64,000 bases of DNA, from the NCBI GenBank assembly GCA_015061605.1, contig SUWH01000007.1:39772-103771 (forward strand), read 5' to 3'. How positions within the stretch are numbered: position 1 is the stretch's first letter; each line of letters begins with the position of its first letter. The position numbers were made by a program, and so were the translations under genes. This stretch comes from Lentisphaerota bacterium (GTDB taxonomy: Bacteria; Verrucomicrobiota; Lentisphaeria; Victivallales; Victivallaceae). Below the pieces are notes generated by a model, which saw only the letters and a program-made list of their open reading frames with translations, made no database searches and was not told where the DNA came from. This document shows positions 26,345 through 35,164 of this stretch, one piece after another.

Positions 26345-26730
26345 GTAATGAAAATGCGATCGGCAACGGAGCCACTCTCGACTTCTGCTGTAAAAAGTCC
26401 GGTTGTGACGGAGTGATAAAATTCAACCTCGCCGATGTTGTCGATCCGGATTTTCAGGCGGTCTGCCCGACGTGTCACAATGCTTATGCGCTTGACGATG
26501 AATTGCGCGATAAACTCAAACGGATGCTGGAGTTGATCATCGCCATCCGCAACAGTGAAGACATTCTGGGCGACAGCGTGGTTTCGGTCAATGTTGCCGG
26601 CGGCGAGGTGCGGATACCTTATGCACTTTTGCTCACCCGGCTCAATACGATGATTACTCTGGATATCGGAGGCAGCAAAACCGACTTTCACCTCTGGGTC
26701 GAACCGTCTTCACCGAGTACATTACGTTGA
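26341..26730 (+). CDS. Small cysteine-rich protein of unknown function
   Basis: 129 aa, soluble. The N-terminal 50 residues carry FCCKKSGCDGVIKF and VCPTCHNAY, a likely zinc ribbon, followed by a helical segment (DELRDKLKRMLELIIAIRNSED) and a short beta-rich tail. No family was recognised. Translationally coupled to the EIIA-like gene by a 4-bp overlap, so it may work with it. Confidence 0.72.
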   Translation: MSNENAIGNGATLDFCCKKSGCDGVIKFNLADVVDPDFQAVCPTCHNAYALDDELRDKLKRMLELIIAIRNSEDILGDSVVSVNVAGGEVRIPYALLLTRLNTMITLDIGGSKTDFHLWVEPSSPSTLR

Positions 26731-26776
26731 TATAAAAAAATATCAGCAAAAAATTGAATAGAAGTATGTTTTTTCG

Positions 26777-26857
26777 CGCCGGGCAATGTTCCCGGCGTGA
26801 TGTATTATTTGAAAAGTGTAAAATATGGAATTTTCTGCCGGAGAAATTTCCCGGCAG
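26777..26857 (+). promoter_or_regulatory. Two GC-rich hairpins in the secA leader
   Basis: CGCCGGG/CCCGGCG (26777-26783 with 26791-26797) and CTGCCGG/CCGGCAG (26835-26841 with 26851-26857) are two perfect 7-bp stems, 37 bp apart, in the 168-bp gap before secA. The first is followed by TGATGTATTATT, not a T-run. One may end the upstream operon; together they could control secA expression. Confidence 0.5.
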
Positions 26858-26898
26858 CAGCAATATAAACAACAACTTCACTGAAAGGAGACCGCCTG

Positions 26899-29868
26899 AT
26901 GTTCAGTACCGTATTCAAGGCGATTTTCGGAACAAAATCCCAGCGCGACGTCAAAAAGATGCTCCCGCTGGTTCGCCGTATCAATGAGCTGGAAGTTCAG
27001 CTGCAGCAGCTTTCCGATGAGCAGCTTCAGGGAAAAACTGCGGAATTCAAATCCCGCCTCGCCGCCGGAGAAACTCTCGACGACCTCATGTGCGAAGCAT
27101 TCGCCGTGGTAAAGAACGCCTGCCGAAGAATGTGCGGCAAAGAGTTTGAGGTCTGCGGACAAAAGCTCACCTGGAATATGATCCCCTTTGATGTCCAGCT
27201 CATGGGCGGTATCGCGTTGCACCGCGGTTCGATCGCAGAAATGGCGACCGGTGAGGGTAAAACTCTCGTTGCCACCATGCCGCTTTACCTCAATGCTTTG
27301 ACCGGACGCAATTGTCAGCTCATCACCGTCAACGACTACCTCGCCCGCCGCGACTCCAGCTGGATGGGAGTTATTTTCAACTTCCTCGGACTTACCGTCG
27401 GCTGTCTGCAGAATATGCAGATGCCCGATGAACGCCGCGCCCAGTACAACTGCGATATCACCTACGGCACCAACAGTGAATTCGGGTTCGACTATCTGCG
27501 CGACATGGGCATGGCAAGCGATGCCGATCAGCTGGTCCAGCGCGACCACTACTACGCCATCATCGACGAAATCGACAGTATCCTGATCGATGAAGCGCGT
27601 ACTCCGCTTATCATTTCCGGTCCGGTCCCGATGGCAAAAGATCAGTTCACTGAACTCAAACCGCTGGTCGCCGATCTGTACAACCGTCAGAATCTGCTCT
27701 GTTCCCGTCTGGTGCGCGAAGCCCGGGCGGTACTGGATAAGGAAGATATCAGCGATGCGGAATTTGAAGATGCCATCACCAAACTGCTTCAGGTGAAATT
27801 CGGTATGCCGACCCACCGCCAGCTGCTCCACGCCTTTGAAAACGGCGAAATACTGCGCGAAGTCGAACGGCTCGATTCCAAAGTCCACAGCGACAACAAC
27901 CGCGGTATGCTTCAAGCTGTCCAGAGTGTTCTTTACTTCACCATTGATGAGAAAACCCACGAAGCCGACCTCACCGAACTCGGACGCAACACCATCAGTC
28001 CCGATGATCCGGAAGGCTTCATCATCCCCGATCTGCTGGCAGAACTTCACAAAATCGAAATCGACGAAACTCTCACTCCGGCGGAAAAACTGGAAGCCAA
28101 AGAAAAGTTCCAGGAATTTTTCGCTGACAAGAGCGAACGGCTCCACGATCTTTCCCAGCTGCTCAAGGCCTACTGCCTTTTTGAGAAAGATGTCAACTAT
28201 GTGGTCATGGACCGCAAAGTCATGATCGTCGATGAACATACCGGTCGTCTGATGCCCGGACGCCGTTTCTCCGACGGTCTCCATCAGGCTCTGGAAGCCA
28301 AAGAGGATGTCCCCGTGGAAGCTGAAACCCAGACCATGGCGACCATCACCATCCAGAACTACTTCCGTATGTACAAAAAACTGGCAGGTATGACCGGTAC
28401 TGCGGAAACCGAAGCCGCGGAATTCCACCAGATCTACAAGCTCGATGTGGTGGTCATCCCGACCAACCGTCCCTGCATCCGCAAAGATGAAAACGATTCC
28501 ATTTTCAAAACCAAACGGGAAAAATTCAACGCCATCCTCGATGATATCAATGAACGCTACACCGCCGGACAGCCGGTTCTGCTCGGCACGATTTCTGTCG
28601 ATGATTCCGAAAAACTCTCCCGCATGCTCAAAATGCGCAACATCCCTCACAACGTGCTGAACGCTAAAAACCATCAGCGCGAAGCGGAAATCATCGCCCA
28701 CGCCGGTGAAGTGCGCGCCGTCACCGTCGCCACCAACATGGCAGGACGCGGTACCGACATCAAACTCGGCCCCGGAGTAGCAGAACTGGGCGGACTTCAT
28801 GTTATCGGCAGTTCGCGCCATGACTCCCGCCGTATCGACCGCCAGCTGCGCGGCCGCTGTTCCCGTCAGGGCGACCCGGGCAGTTCCAAATTCTACGTCT
28901 CTCTGGAAGACGATCTGATGCGCCTTTTCGGCGGAGACCGTATCGTCAAGATCTTTGACCGCTTCGGCTTGAAAGAGGGTGATGAACTTCAGCACCCCTG
29001 GCTCGACCACTCCATCGAAACCGCCCAGAAACGGGTGGAACAACAGCACTTCTCCATCCGTAAGCGCACGCTGGACTTTGACGATGTGATGAATAAACAG
29101 CGCGAGATCGTCTACGCCCTGCGCAAAGATGCGCTGCTTTCAGAAACTCCGCATGAAGTGCTGTTCTCCATCATTGATCAGGTGGTGGAAACCATCGTTG
29201 CCAACGCTGCCAATGCCGCCGCCGCCCGCCGCGACAACAGCAACTTTGACTGTGAAGCCCTCGCCGCCGCGCTCAATGCGGTATTCCCGCTGGAATTCAC
29301 CGCTGCCGACCTCACCGCCGGTATCGTCAGTGAACGTTTGACCAAACCGCGCGACCTCGAACTGCAGATAATCGAAAAAATCGAAAAATCCTACCGTGAC
29401 CGCAACGAAGGCATGCCCGATGAACAGCTCGCTTATCTCCAACGGCATACCATTCTCGAAGCCCTCGACCGCTTGTGGCAGGAACACCTCTACGCCATGG
29501 ATCATCTGCGTTCAAGTATGTCACTGCGCGTCTACGCCCAGAAAGATCCGCTGGTAGAATACAAAAATGAAGCTTTCGGTATCTTCAAAAACATGATGGA
29601 TCAGGTCTATATGGATGTGGCAAAGAATCTCTTCCGAATCACTCTGACCCGCATTGAATCCATCGAAGAGTTGTTGAGTTCCATGCCGCAGGAGATGATC
29701 CATCAGCAGTTCGGACAATTCGGCGGCGACACTGCTGAAGCTGAACCGCAGGAGGAGGCTCCGGAAGTACACTTCACCTTCCACCGCGAAACCCCAAAGG
29801 TCGGACGCAATGATCTCTGCCCCTGCGGCAGCGGTAAAAAGTATAAAAAATGTTGCGGCAAAGATTGA
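26899..29868 (+). CDS. secA: Preprotein translocase ATPase SecA
   Basis: 989 aa. Nucleotide-binding motifs MATGEGKTLVATM near residue 115 and IIDEIDSILIDEARTPLI near 222, the preprotein cross-linking region, NMAGRGTDIKLG and the SEC-C zinc motif at the end (NDLCPCGSGKKYKKCC). SecA drives unfolded preproteins through SecYEG. RBS AAAGGAG is 11 bases upstream of the ATG. Its partners YajC and SecDF are encoded at the left of the window. Confidence 0.98.
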   Translation: MFSTVFKAIFGTKSQRDVKKMLPLVRRINELEVQLQQLSDEQLQGKTAEFKSRLAAGETLDDLMCEAFAVVKNACRRMCGKEFEVCGQKLTWNMIPFDVQLMGGIALHRGSIAEMATGEGKTLVATMPLYLNALTGRNCQLITVNDYLARRDSSWMGVIFNFLGLTVGCLQNMQMPDERRAQYNCDITYGTNSEFGFDYLRDMGMASDADQLVQRDHYYAIIDEIDSILIDEARTPLIISGPVPMAKDQFTELKPLVADLYNRQNLLCSRLVREARAVLDKEDISDAEFEDAITKLLQVKFGMPTHRQLLHAFENGEILREVERLDSKVHSDNNRGMLQAVQSVLYFTIDEKTHEADLTELGRNTISPDDPEGFIIPDLLAELHKIEIDETLTPAEKLEAKEKFQEFFADKSERLHDLSQLLKAYCLFEKDVNYVVMDRKVMIVDEHTGRLMPGRRFSDGLHQALEAKEDVPVEAETQTMATITIQNYFRMYKKLAGMTGTAETEAAEFHQIYKLDVVVIPTNRPCIRKDENDSIFKTKREKFNAILDDINERYTAGQPVLLGTISVDDSEKLSRMLKMRNIPHNVLNAKNHQREAEIIAHAGEVRAVTVATNMAGRGTDIKLGPGVAELGGLHVIGSSRHDSRRIDRQLRGRCSRQGDPGSSKFYVSLEDDLMRLFGGDRIVKIFDRFGLKEGDELQHPWLDHSIETAQKRVEQQHFSIRKRTLDFDDVMNKQREIVYALRKDALLSETPHEVLFSIIDQVVETIVANAANAAAARRDNSNFDCEALAAALNAVFPLEFTAADLTAGIVSERLTKPRDLELQIIEKIEKSYRDRNEGMPDEQLAYLQRHTILEALDRLWQEHLYAMDHLRSSMSLRVYAQKDPLVEYKNEAFGIFKNMMDQVYMDVAKNLFRITLTRIESIEELLSSMPQEMIHQQFGQFGGDTAEAEPQEEAPEVHFTFHRETPKVGRNDLCPCGSGKKYKKCCGKD

Positions 29869-29914
29869 TTTGCCCTGAATAATAAGAGATAAAATTACGG
29901 AGTTTGTTATAATC

Positions 29915-32563
29915 ATGGCTAAACAGGAAGCATTGCCCCGCGCATACGAAGCAGCGGAGGTCGAAAAAAAGTGGTTTCCCGAATGGGAAAAATCCGGTTG
30001 CTTTCACGGCGACCCCAAATCTGCAAAACCGGGATTTTCCATCGTCATCCCGCCCCCCAACGTCACCGGTATATTGACTCTCGGTCACGTCCTCAACAAC
30101 ACTTTGCAGGATATTCTCTGCCGCCGCGCCCGGATGAAAGGTTTTGAAGTCTGCTGGTTTCCCGGCACCGACCATGCCGGTATCGCCACTGAAGCGCGGG
30201 TGGTCAAGTTTCTCAAAGAAACTGAAAATGTCACCCGCGACGAACTTGGACGTAATGAGTTCATCAAACGGGTCTGGCAATGGAAAGATGAATTCGGCGG
30301 CAAAATCATCCGTCAGCTCCGGACTCTGGGTTGCTCCTGCGACTGGGAGCGTGAACGCTTCACCATGGACGAGGGACTTTCCAAAGCAGTGCTTAAAGTT
30401 TTCATTCAGCTTTACAACAAAGGTTACATCTACCGCGGTCAGCGGATGATCAACTGGTGTCCGGCGGCAAAAAGTGCGCTTTCGGATGAAGAGGTGATCT
30501 ATAAAGATGTTCCCGGCAAATTCTACTATTTCCGTTATCCGCTGGCGGACGGTTCCGGTTTCCTCACCGTTGCCACCACCCGTCCGGAAACCATGTTCGG
30601 CGATACCGCCGTCGCGGTCCACCCGGAAGATCCCCGCTTCAAGCATCTCATCGGGAAAATGGTCAAACTTCCCCTTACCGACCGGGAGATCCCCATCGTC
30701 GGCGACCGGCACGCCGATCCGACCAAAGGTACCGGCTGTGTGAAAATCACTCCGGGACACGACCCAAATGACTTTGAAGTCGGCCGCCGCTGCAATCTGG
30801 AAATCATCAACATGATGAATCCGGATGCCACTCTCAATGACAAGTGTCCGGCTGAATTTGTCGGCATGGACCGCTTCGCCGCCCGTGACCTCTGCGTCAA
30901 ACGCATGGAAGAAGCCGGGTTACTGGAAAAGGTCGAAGATATCACCCACGCCGTCGGCTACTCCGAACGCGGTGATGTCCCCATCGAAACTCTGGTCAGT
31001 GCCCAGTGGTTCTGCAAAATGGGCGAACTTGCCAAGCCCGCCATCGAAGCAGTGCGCAACGGCAACATCAAATTCTATCCGGAACGCTGGAGCAAAACCT
31101 ATTTCCACTGGATGGAAAATATTCAGGACTGGTGCATCTCCCGTCAGCTCTGGTGGGGTCACCGTATCCCCGCCTGGTACAACGAAAAAGGCGAAGTCTA
31201 TGTCGGCGAAACCGCCCCCGAAGGCGACAACTGGAAACAGGAAGAAGATGTGCTTGACACCTGGTTCTCCAGCTGGCTGTGGCCATTTTCCATCATGGGC
31301 TGGCCCGATGCCGGAAAAGAGGAGATGGAGAAATTCTACCCGACCAACGATCTGGTCACTGGTCCTGATATCATCTTCTTCTGGGTGGCGCGTATGATCA
31401 TGGCCGGTTGTGAATTCACCGGCAAGATCCCCTTCAACAACGTCTACTTCACCAGTATCATCCGCGACGATCTGGGCAGAAAACTTTCCAAGAGTCTGGG
31501 CAACTCCCCCGACCCGCTGGATGTCATCGCCGAATACGGTGCGGACGCACTGCGTTTCTCCATCGCCTACATCGCTCCGATCGGTATGGATATCAAATAC
31601 AGCAATGAAAAATGCGAAATCGGTCGCAATTTTGCCAATAAACTCTGGAACGCCTGCCGTTTCCGTCAGATGCAGTGCGATGTGACGGACTACTCCCGCA
31701 AACTTATCGATGCGGAACTTTCCAGCGACGAAAAATGGATGCTCGCCAAACTCGATGCCGCTGAAAAACTGGTCGAAAGCGAACTTGCCGCTTTCCGTTT
31801 CCACGCCGCCGCCCACGCGCTCTATGATCTGGTCTGGAGCGACTTCTGCGACTGGTTCATCGAAGCGGAAAAAGTGCCGTTCCGCGCCGGAGAAGCCGAA
31901 AAAATGCGCGCCTGCGCCGTGCTGGATTTCGTTTTGTTCCGCATATTGAAACTGCTCCATCCCTTCATGCCCTTCATCACCGAAGAGCTTGCTCACCGCA
32001 TGGGCTTTGTCGAAGAGGGCAGCTTCCTCGACAATGAATCTTTCCCGATGGGTATTGAAGGACTTGAAGTCGATCCGGCAGTCATCGCCAAAGTCGATGC
32101 CAAGTTTGAAGCGGTCAAAGCGGGGCGCTTCCTCCGTTCCAGCTACAATATTCCGGACGGCAAAAAGCTCAAATTCCACTTCAAGCTCAATGATGCAGAA
32201 GGAATGGAATTTTTCACCAAACAAAAGAGTTCGCTTGTGAGTCTGCTCAACGCCGAAGACATTGAATTCGATACCGCCGCCTTTGACGCATCCAGCCGCG
32301 GTGCCGCCGCCAGCCAGACCGTCACCGCCGGTGTGGTGAGTCTGCCGCTTGCCGACCTTATCGATGTCGATGCCGAAGTCGCCCGTCTGGAAAAACAGCT
32401 CGCCGACCTCAAAAAGTGGATCGCCGGCAACGAAGCCCGTCTTGCCAATGAGAAGTTCGTTTCCAGCGCACCCGAAAAGGTGGTCGCCGATACCAGAGCA
32501 AAACTGGAAGAACTCAAAGCCAAAGCGGCTCACACCGCCGAAATGCTTGCCACTTTGAAGTAA
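29915..32563 (+). CDS. valS: Valyl-tRNA synthetase
   Basis: 882 aa. Class I signature PPPNVTGILTLGH (HIGH equivalent near residue 53), the editing domain with TTRPETMFGDTAVAVHPED, the KLSKSLGN (KMSKS) motif near 523, the anticodon-binding domain and the C-terminal coiled coil (VARLEKQLADLKKWIAGNEARL). It charges tRNA-Val and clears mischarged threonine. It lies 46 bp after secA. Confidence 0.98.
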   Translation: MAKQEALPRAYEAAEVEKKWFPEWEKSGCFHGDPKSAKPGFSIVIPPPNVTGILTLGHVLNNTLQDILCRRARMKGFEVCWFPGTDHAGIATEARVVKFLKETENVTRDELGRNEFIKRVWQWKDEFGGKIIRQLRTLGCSCDWERERFTMDEGLSKAVLKVFIQLYNKGYIYRGQRMINWCPAAKSALSDEEVIYKDVPGKFYYFRYPLADGSGFLTVATTRPETMFGDTAVAVHPEDPRFKHLIGKMVKLPLTDREIPIVGDRHADPTKGTGCVKITPGHDPNDFEVGRRCNLEIINMMNPDATLNDKCPAEFVGMDRFAARDLCVKRMEEAGLLEKVEDITHAVGYSERGDVPIETLVSAQWFCKMGELAKPAIEAVRNGNIKFYPERWSKTYFHWMENIQDWCISRQLWWGHRIPAWYNEKGEVYVGETAPEGDNWKQEEDVLDTWFSSWLWPFSIMGWPDAGKEEMEKFYPTNDLVTGPDIIFFWVARMIMAGCEFTGKIPFNNVYFTSIIRDDLGRKLSKSLGNSPDPLDVIAEYGADALRFSIAYIAPIGMDIKYSNEKCEIGRNFANKLWNACRFRQMQCDVTDYSRKLIDAELSSDEKWMLAKLDAAEKLVESELAAFRFHAAAHALYDLVWSDFCDWFIEAEKVPFRAGEAEKMRACAVLDFVLFRILKLLHPFMPFITEELAHRMGFVEEGSFLDNESFPMGIEGLEVDPAVIAKVDAKFEAVKAGRFLRSSYNIPDGKKLKFHFKLNDAEGMEFFTKQKSSLVSLLNAEDIEFDTAAFDASSRGAAASQTVTAGVVSLPLADLIDVDAEVARLEKQLADLKKWIAGNEARLANEKFVSSAPEKVVADTRAKLEELKAKAAHTAEMLATLK

Positions 32564-32592
32564 GCAGTAATTTCCGGGGAAATATCTGCAAT

Positions 32593-34413
32593 ATGGGTAA
32601 ATGTGATCTTGCAACAGCGCTCCAAAACGGGATACTGGTGTTCGACGGCGGTTTCGGTACCGAGTTGTACCGCAAAAACTACTTTGTCAACACTTCGTAT
32701 GACAATCTGGTGCTGACTGATCCGGCAGTGGTAAGTTCGATCCATCAGGCATACGTCGATGCCGGAGCGGATGTACTTACCACCAACACTTACAGCGCAA
32801 ACCGCCTCTCGCTGACGCGCTTCGGTCTGGCGGAAAAGGTTGCAGAAATCAACTGTGCCGCAGTCGCGCTGGCAAAAAAAGCCGCCGCAGGCAGGGAAAA
32901 TATCCTGATCGCCGGGTCGATCGGCCCGGTTTCAGGAGACGATGCCGCATTGAGGACAGGTGCGATTGCTGAACAAGCTTCAGCACTTATCGGCAGCGGA
33001 GCGGATTTCCTCATCTTTGAATCCATCTCCAATATCAGCGATCTGCAGGATATTTTAAAGGTCGTCCGCAAAGTTGATTTCCCGTGGGTTCCAAGTTTCG
33101 TCTTTGACGGCAATGGAGTGCTGGCAGACGGCAGTAATTTTCACGCGGTTCTGACTGAACTGGAAAATTCCGCTCCCGCCGCATTCGGCATCAACTGCGG
33201 AACCGGTCCTGAAACCACCTTTGAAGCGGTAAAATTGATCATTCCGCAGCTCAAACTGCCTTTGATCGTCCAGCCGGGAGCCGGAGTACCCAAAAATGTG
33301 GACAACCGCTTCATGCCGATGACCACCCCGGAGTACTTCACCACCTACGCCTTGCGCTATGTCAATCTGGGCGCAAAAGGTGTCGGCGGCTGCTGCGGCA
33401 TCACTCCGGCACACATATCCGATCTGGTGCGTTCCCTCAAGCCGATGACCAAAATGGAAAATTCCGCCGCGCTCAAGATCGAGGTCAGAGAAGCGGATTT
33501 ACTCCCGGCAATTCCGACGGAAGAAAAAAGCACTTTCGGCAAAAAGCTGATTTCAGACAAGTTCCTTAAACTTATTGAACTTACCCCGCCTAAAGGCTTT
33601 GATCTGACCGATACCATCAACAAAGCAAAACTTTGTAAAGAGGCAGGATTTGATGCCATAAATCTGCCGGACGGCCCCCGCGCCAGCTGCCGGGTGTCCC
33701 AGGTCATCACCGCTGCCGAGATCCAGGAACACGCCGGGATCGAAACCATTATCCACTGCTGTGCCCGTGACCGCAATCTGATAAGTTTACAGTCGATGAT
33801 CCTCGGCTGTATGGCAAAAAAGCTCAATAATATTCTCTTTATCACCGGTGATCCGCCGAAACTTGGAAATTATCCATTCAGCTCCGGAGTCTTCGATGTC
33901 GATTCCATCGGTCTGGTGAAACTGCAAAGCCGCCTCAATTGCGGTATTGATGTCGGCGGTCAGCCGTTGGGAAAAAACATTCAGACGGCGATCGTTTCCG
34001 GTGTCGGAGCCGACCCCAACGCCATCGACCCGGAACGCGAATACCGCCGCCTCGCCGAAAAAATCGAAGCCGGTGCTGAATTCATCATCACCCAGCCGGT
34101 CTTTGATCCGGATGCATTGTTGAAATTTCTCAAAAGAATCGACCACTTCCATATTCCGGTCATCGCCGGAGTCTGGCCGTTTGCCAGTTACCGCAACGCC
34201 GAATTTATGAAAAATGAGGTTCCGGGAGTCGTCGTGCCGGACTGGATCATGGCAAAGATGAAAGCCGCCGAAACCAAAGAAGCTCAACGCGATGCCGGTA
34301 TCGCCATTGCCAGACAATTGCTCAATGAGATCCACGGAGCTGTCCGCGGTGTTGCCACCAGTGCGCCATTCGGCAATGTAAAAACCGCCATCGAAGTTTG
34401 TGAAGGATACTGA
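32593..34413 (+). CDS. Bifunctional homocysteine S-methyltransferase / methylenetetrahydrofolate reductase
   Basis: 606 aa. Residues 1-290 are the homocysteine methyltransferase barrel (FDGGFGTELYRKN, TNTYSANR, GINCGTGPE, zinc-ligand GGCCGITPAHI). Residues 310-606 are the MTHFR barrel (ELTPPKGFD, HCCARDRNLISLQSMILG, NILFITGDPPKLGNYP, FIITQPVFDPDALLKFL). The fusion resembles YitJ-type proteins that reduce methylene-THF and pass the methyl group toward methionine without cobalamin-dependent MetH. The next gene, truB, begins 4 bp after the stop. Confidence 0.93.
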   Translation: MGKCDLATALQNGILVFDGGFGTELYRKNYFVNTSYDNLVLTDPAVVSSIHQAYVDAGADVLTTNTYSANRLSLTRFGLAEKVAEINCAAVALAKKAAAGRENILIAGSIGPVSGDDAALRTGAIAEQASALIGSGADFLIFESISNISDLQDILKVVRKVDFPWVPSFVFDGNGVLADGSNFHAVLTELENSAPAAFGINCGTGPETTFEAVKLIIPQLKLPLIVQPGAGVPKNVDNRFMPMTTPEYFTTYALRYVNLGAKGVGGCCGITPAHISDLVRSLKPMTKMENSAALKIEVREADLLPAIPTEEKSTFGKKLISDKFLKLIELTPPKGFDLTDTINKAKLCKEAGFDAINLPDGPRASCRVSQVITAAEIQEHAGIETIIHCCARDRNLISLQSMILGCMAKKLNNILFITGDPPKLGNYPFSSGVFDVDSIGLVKLQSRLNCGIDVGGQPLGKNIQTAIVSGVGADPNAIDPEREYRRLAEKIEAGAEFIITQPVFDPDALLKFLKRIDHFHIPVIAGVWPFASYRNAEFMKNEVPGVVVPDWIMAKMKAAETKEAQRDAGIAIARQLLNEIHGAVRGVATSAPFGNVKTAIEVCEGY

Positions 34414-34417
34414 TTTT

Positions 34418-35164
34418 ATGCGTTACAATCCCAAAAAACACCGCCTGCCGATCTGCAAAGCTGAAGGTGTTCTCACCATAGATAAACCGCAGGGGTGGAC
34501 CAGCTTTGACGTGGTCAATTTCGTCCGCGCCCGCTTCAACATCCCCAAAGTCGGTCATTGCGGCACTCTCGATCCGGCGGCGACCGGACTTCTGGTGCTG
34601 GTCATGGGCAAATTCACTGCCGTCAGCCAGAAGTTGAGCGCCGATGACAAAGTTTACACCGGTTCGCTCAAACTGGGTATCGAAACCGATTCCGCAGATA
34701 TGGACGGAGAGATCATCCGCGAATGTCCGGTCGATGTCACGGAAGAGCAGTTTATTGAAAATTTCAACAGCTTCCGGGGCAGACAGTTTCAGATGCCGCC
34801 CATGGTCTCCGCAGTCAAAGTCGGCGGCCAAAAGCTCTATGAACTGGCACGCAAGGGGGTCGAAGTCGAGCGCGAAGCCCGTGAAATCGAGATCAAAAAA
34901 CTGGAAATAACCCGCCTCGCCCTCCCCGAATGTGATTTTATTATGGAATGCAGTAAAGGCACTTACGTCCGCAGTTTCTGTTCCGATCTGGGCAAAAAAC
35001 TCGGTTGCGGCGGTGTACTCACCTCATTGCGCCGTCTGCGTTCCGGAAAATTTTCTCTGGACGATGCCGTCACAGTGGACTATCTCAAGACCCTTGAAGC
35101 ACCGGAATTTACTTCCCTCATGGCGGAGCGTCTGGTCAAACTGCTGAAAGAACATAATTTATGA
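34418..35164 (+). CDS. truB: tRNA pseudouridine(55) synthase TruB
   Basis: 248 aa from ATG 34418 with RBS GAAGGAT; the track start 34400 is a GTG inside the previous gene. Catalytic motif GHCGTLDPAATGLL with Asp52, plus KVYTGSLKLGIETDSADMDG, RGRQFQMPPMVSAVKVGGQKLYELAR and the C-terminal GTYVRSFCSDLG. It makes pseudouridine 55 in the T loop of tRNAs. Its TGA overlaps the next ATG (ATGA). Confidence 0.96.
   Translation: MRYNPKKHRLPICKAEGVLTIDKPQGWTSFDVVNFVRARFNIPKVGHCGTLDPAATGLLVLVMGKFTAVSQKLSADDKVYTGSLKLGIETDSADMDGEIIRECPVDVTEEQFIENFNSFRGRQFQMPPMVSAVKVGGQKLYELARKGVEVEREAREIEIKKLEITRLALPECDFIMECSKGTYVRSFCSDLGKKLGCGGVLTSLRRLRSGKFSLDDAVTVDYLKTLEAPEFTSLMAERLVKLLKEHNL

Noticed and set aside
26878-29049. 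723-codon ORF antisense to secA
   Set aside because: It lies entirely opposite the well-supported secA, shows no family motif, and long antisense ORFs recur opposite other strong genes here (valS, iorA, uxaE), so it follows from codon bias.
32564-32592. SAM or cobalamin riboswitch before the homocysteine methyltransferase/MTHFR gene
   Set aside because: The gap after valS is only 29 bp, too short for either riboswitch.
30920-32614. 564-codon ORF antisense to valS
   Set aside because: Shadow of valS; composition is Phe/Gly/Asp rich as in the other antisense shadows and no RBS-linked start was seen.
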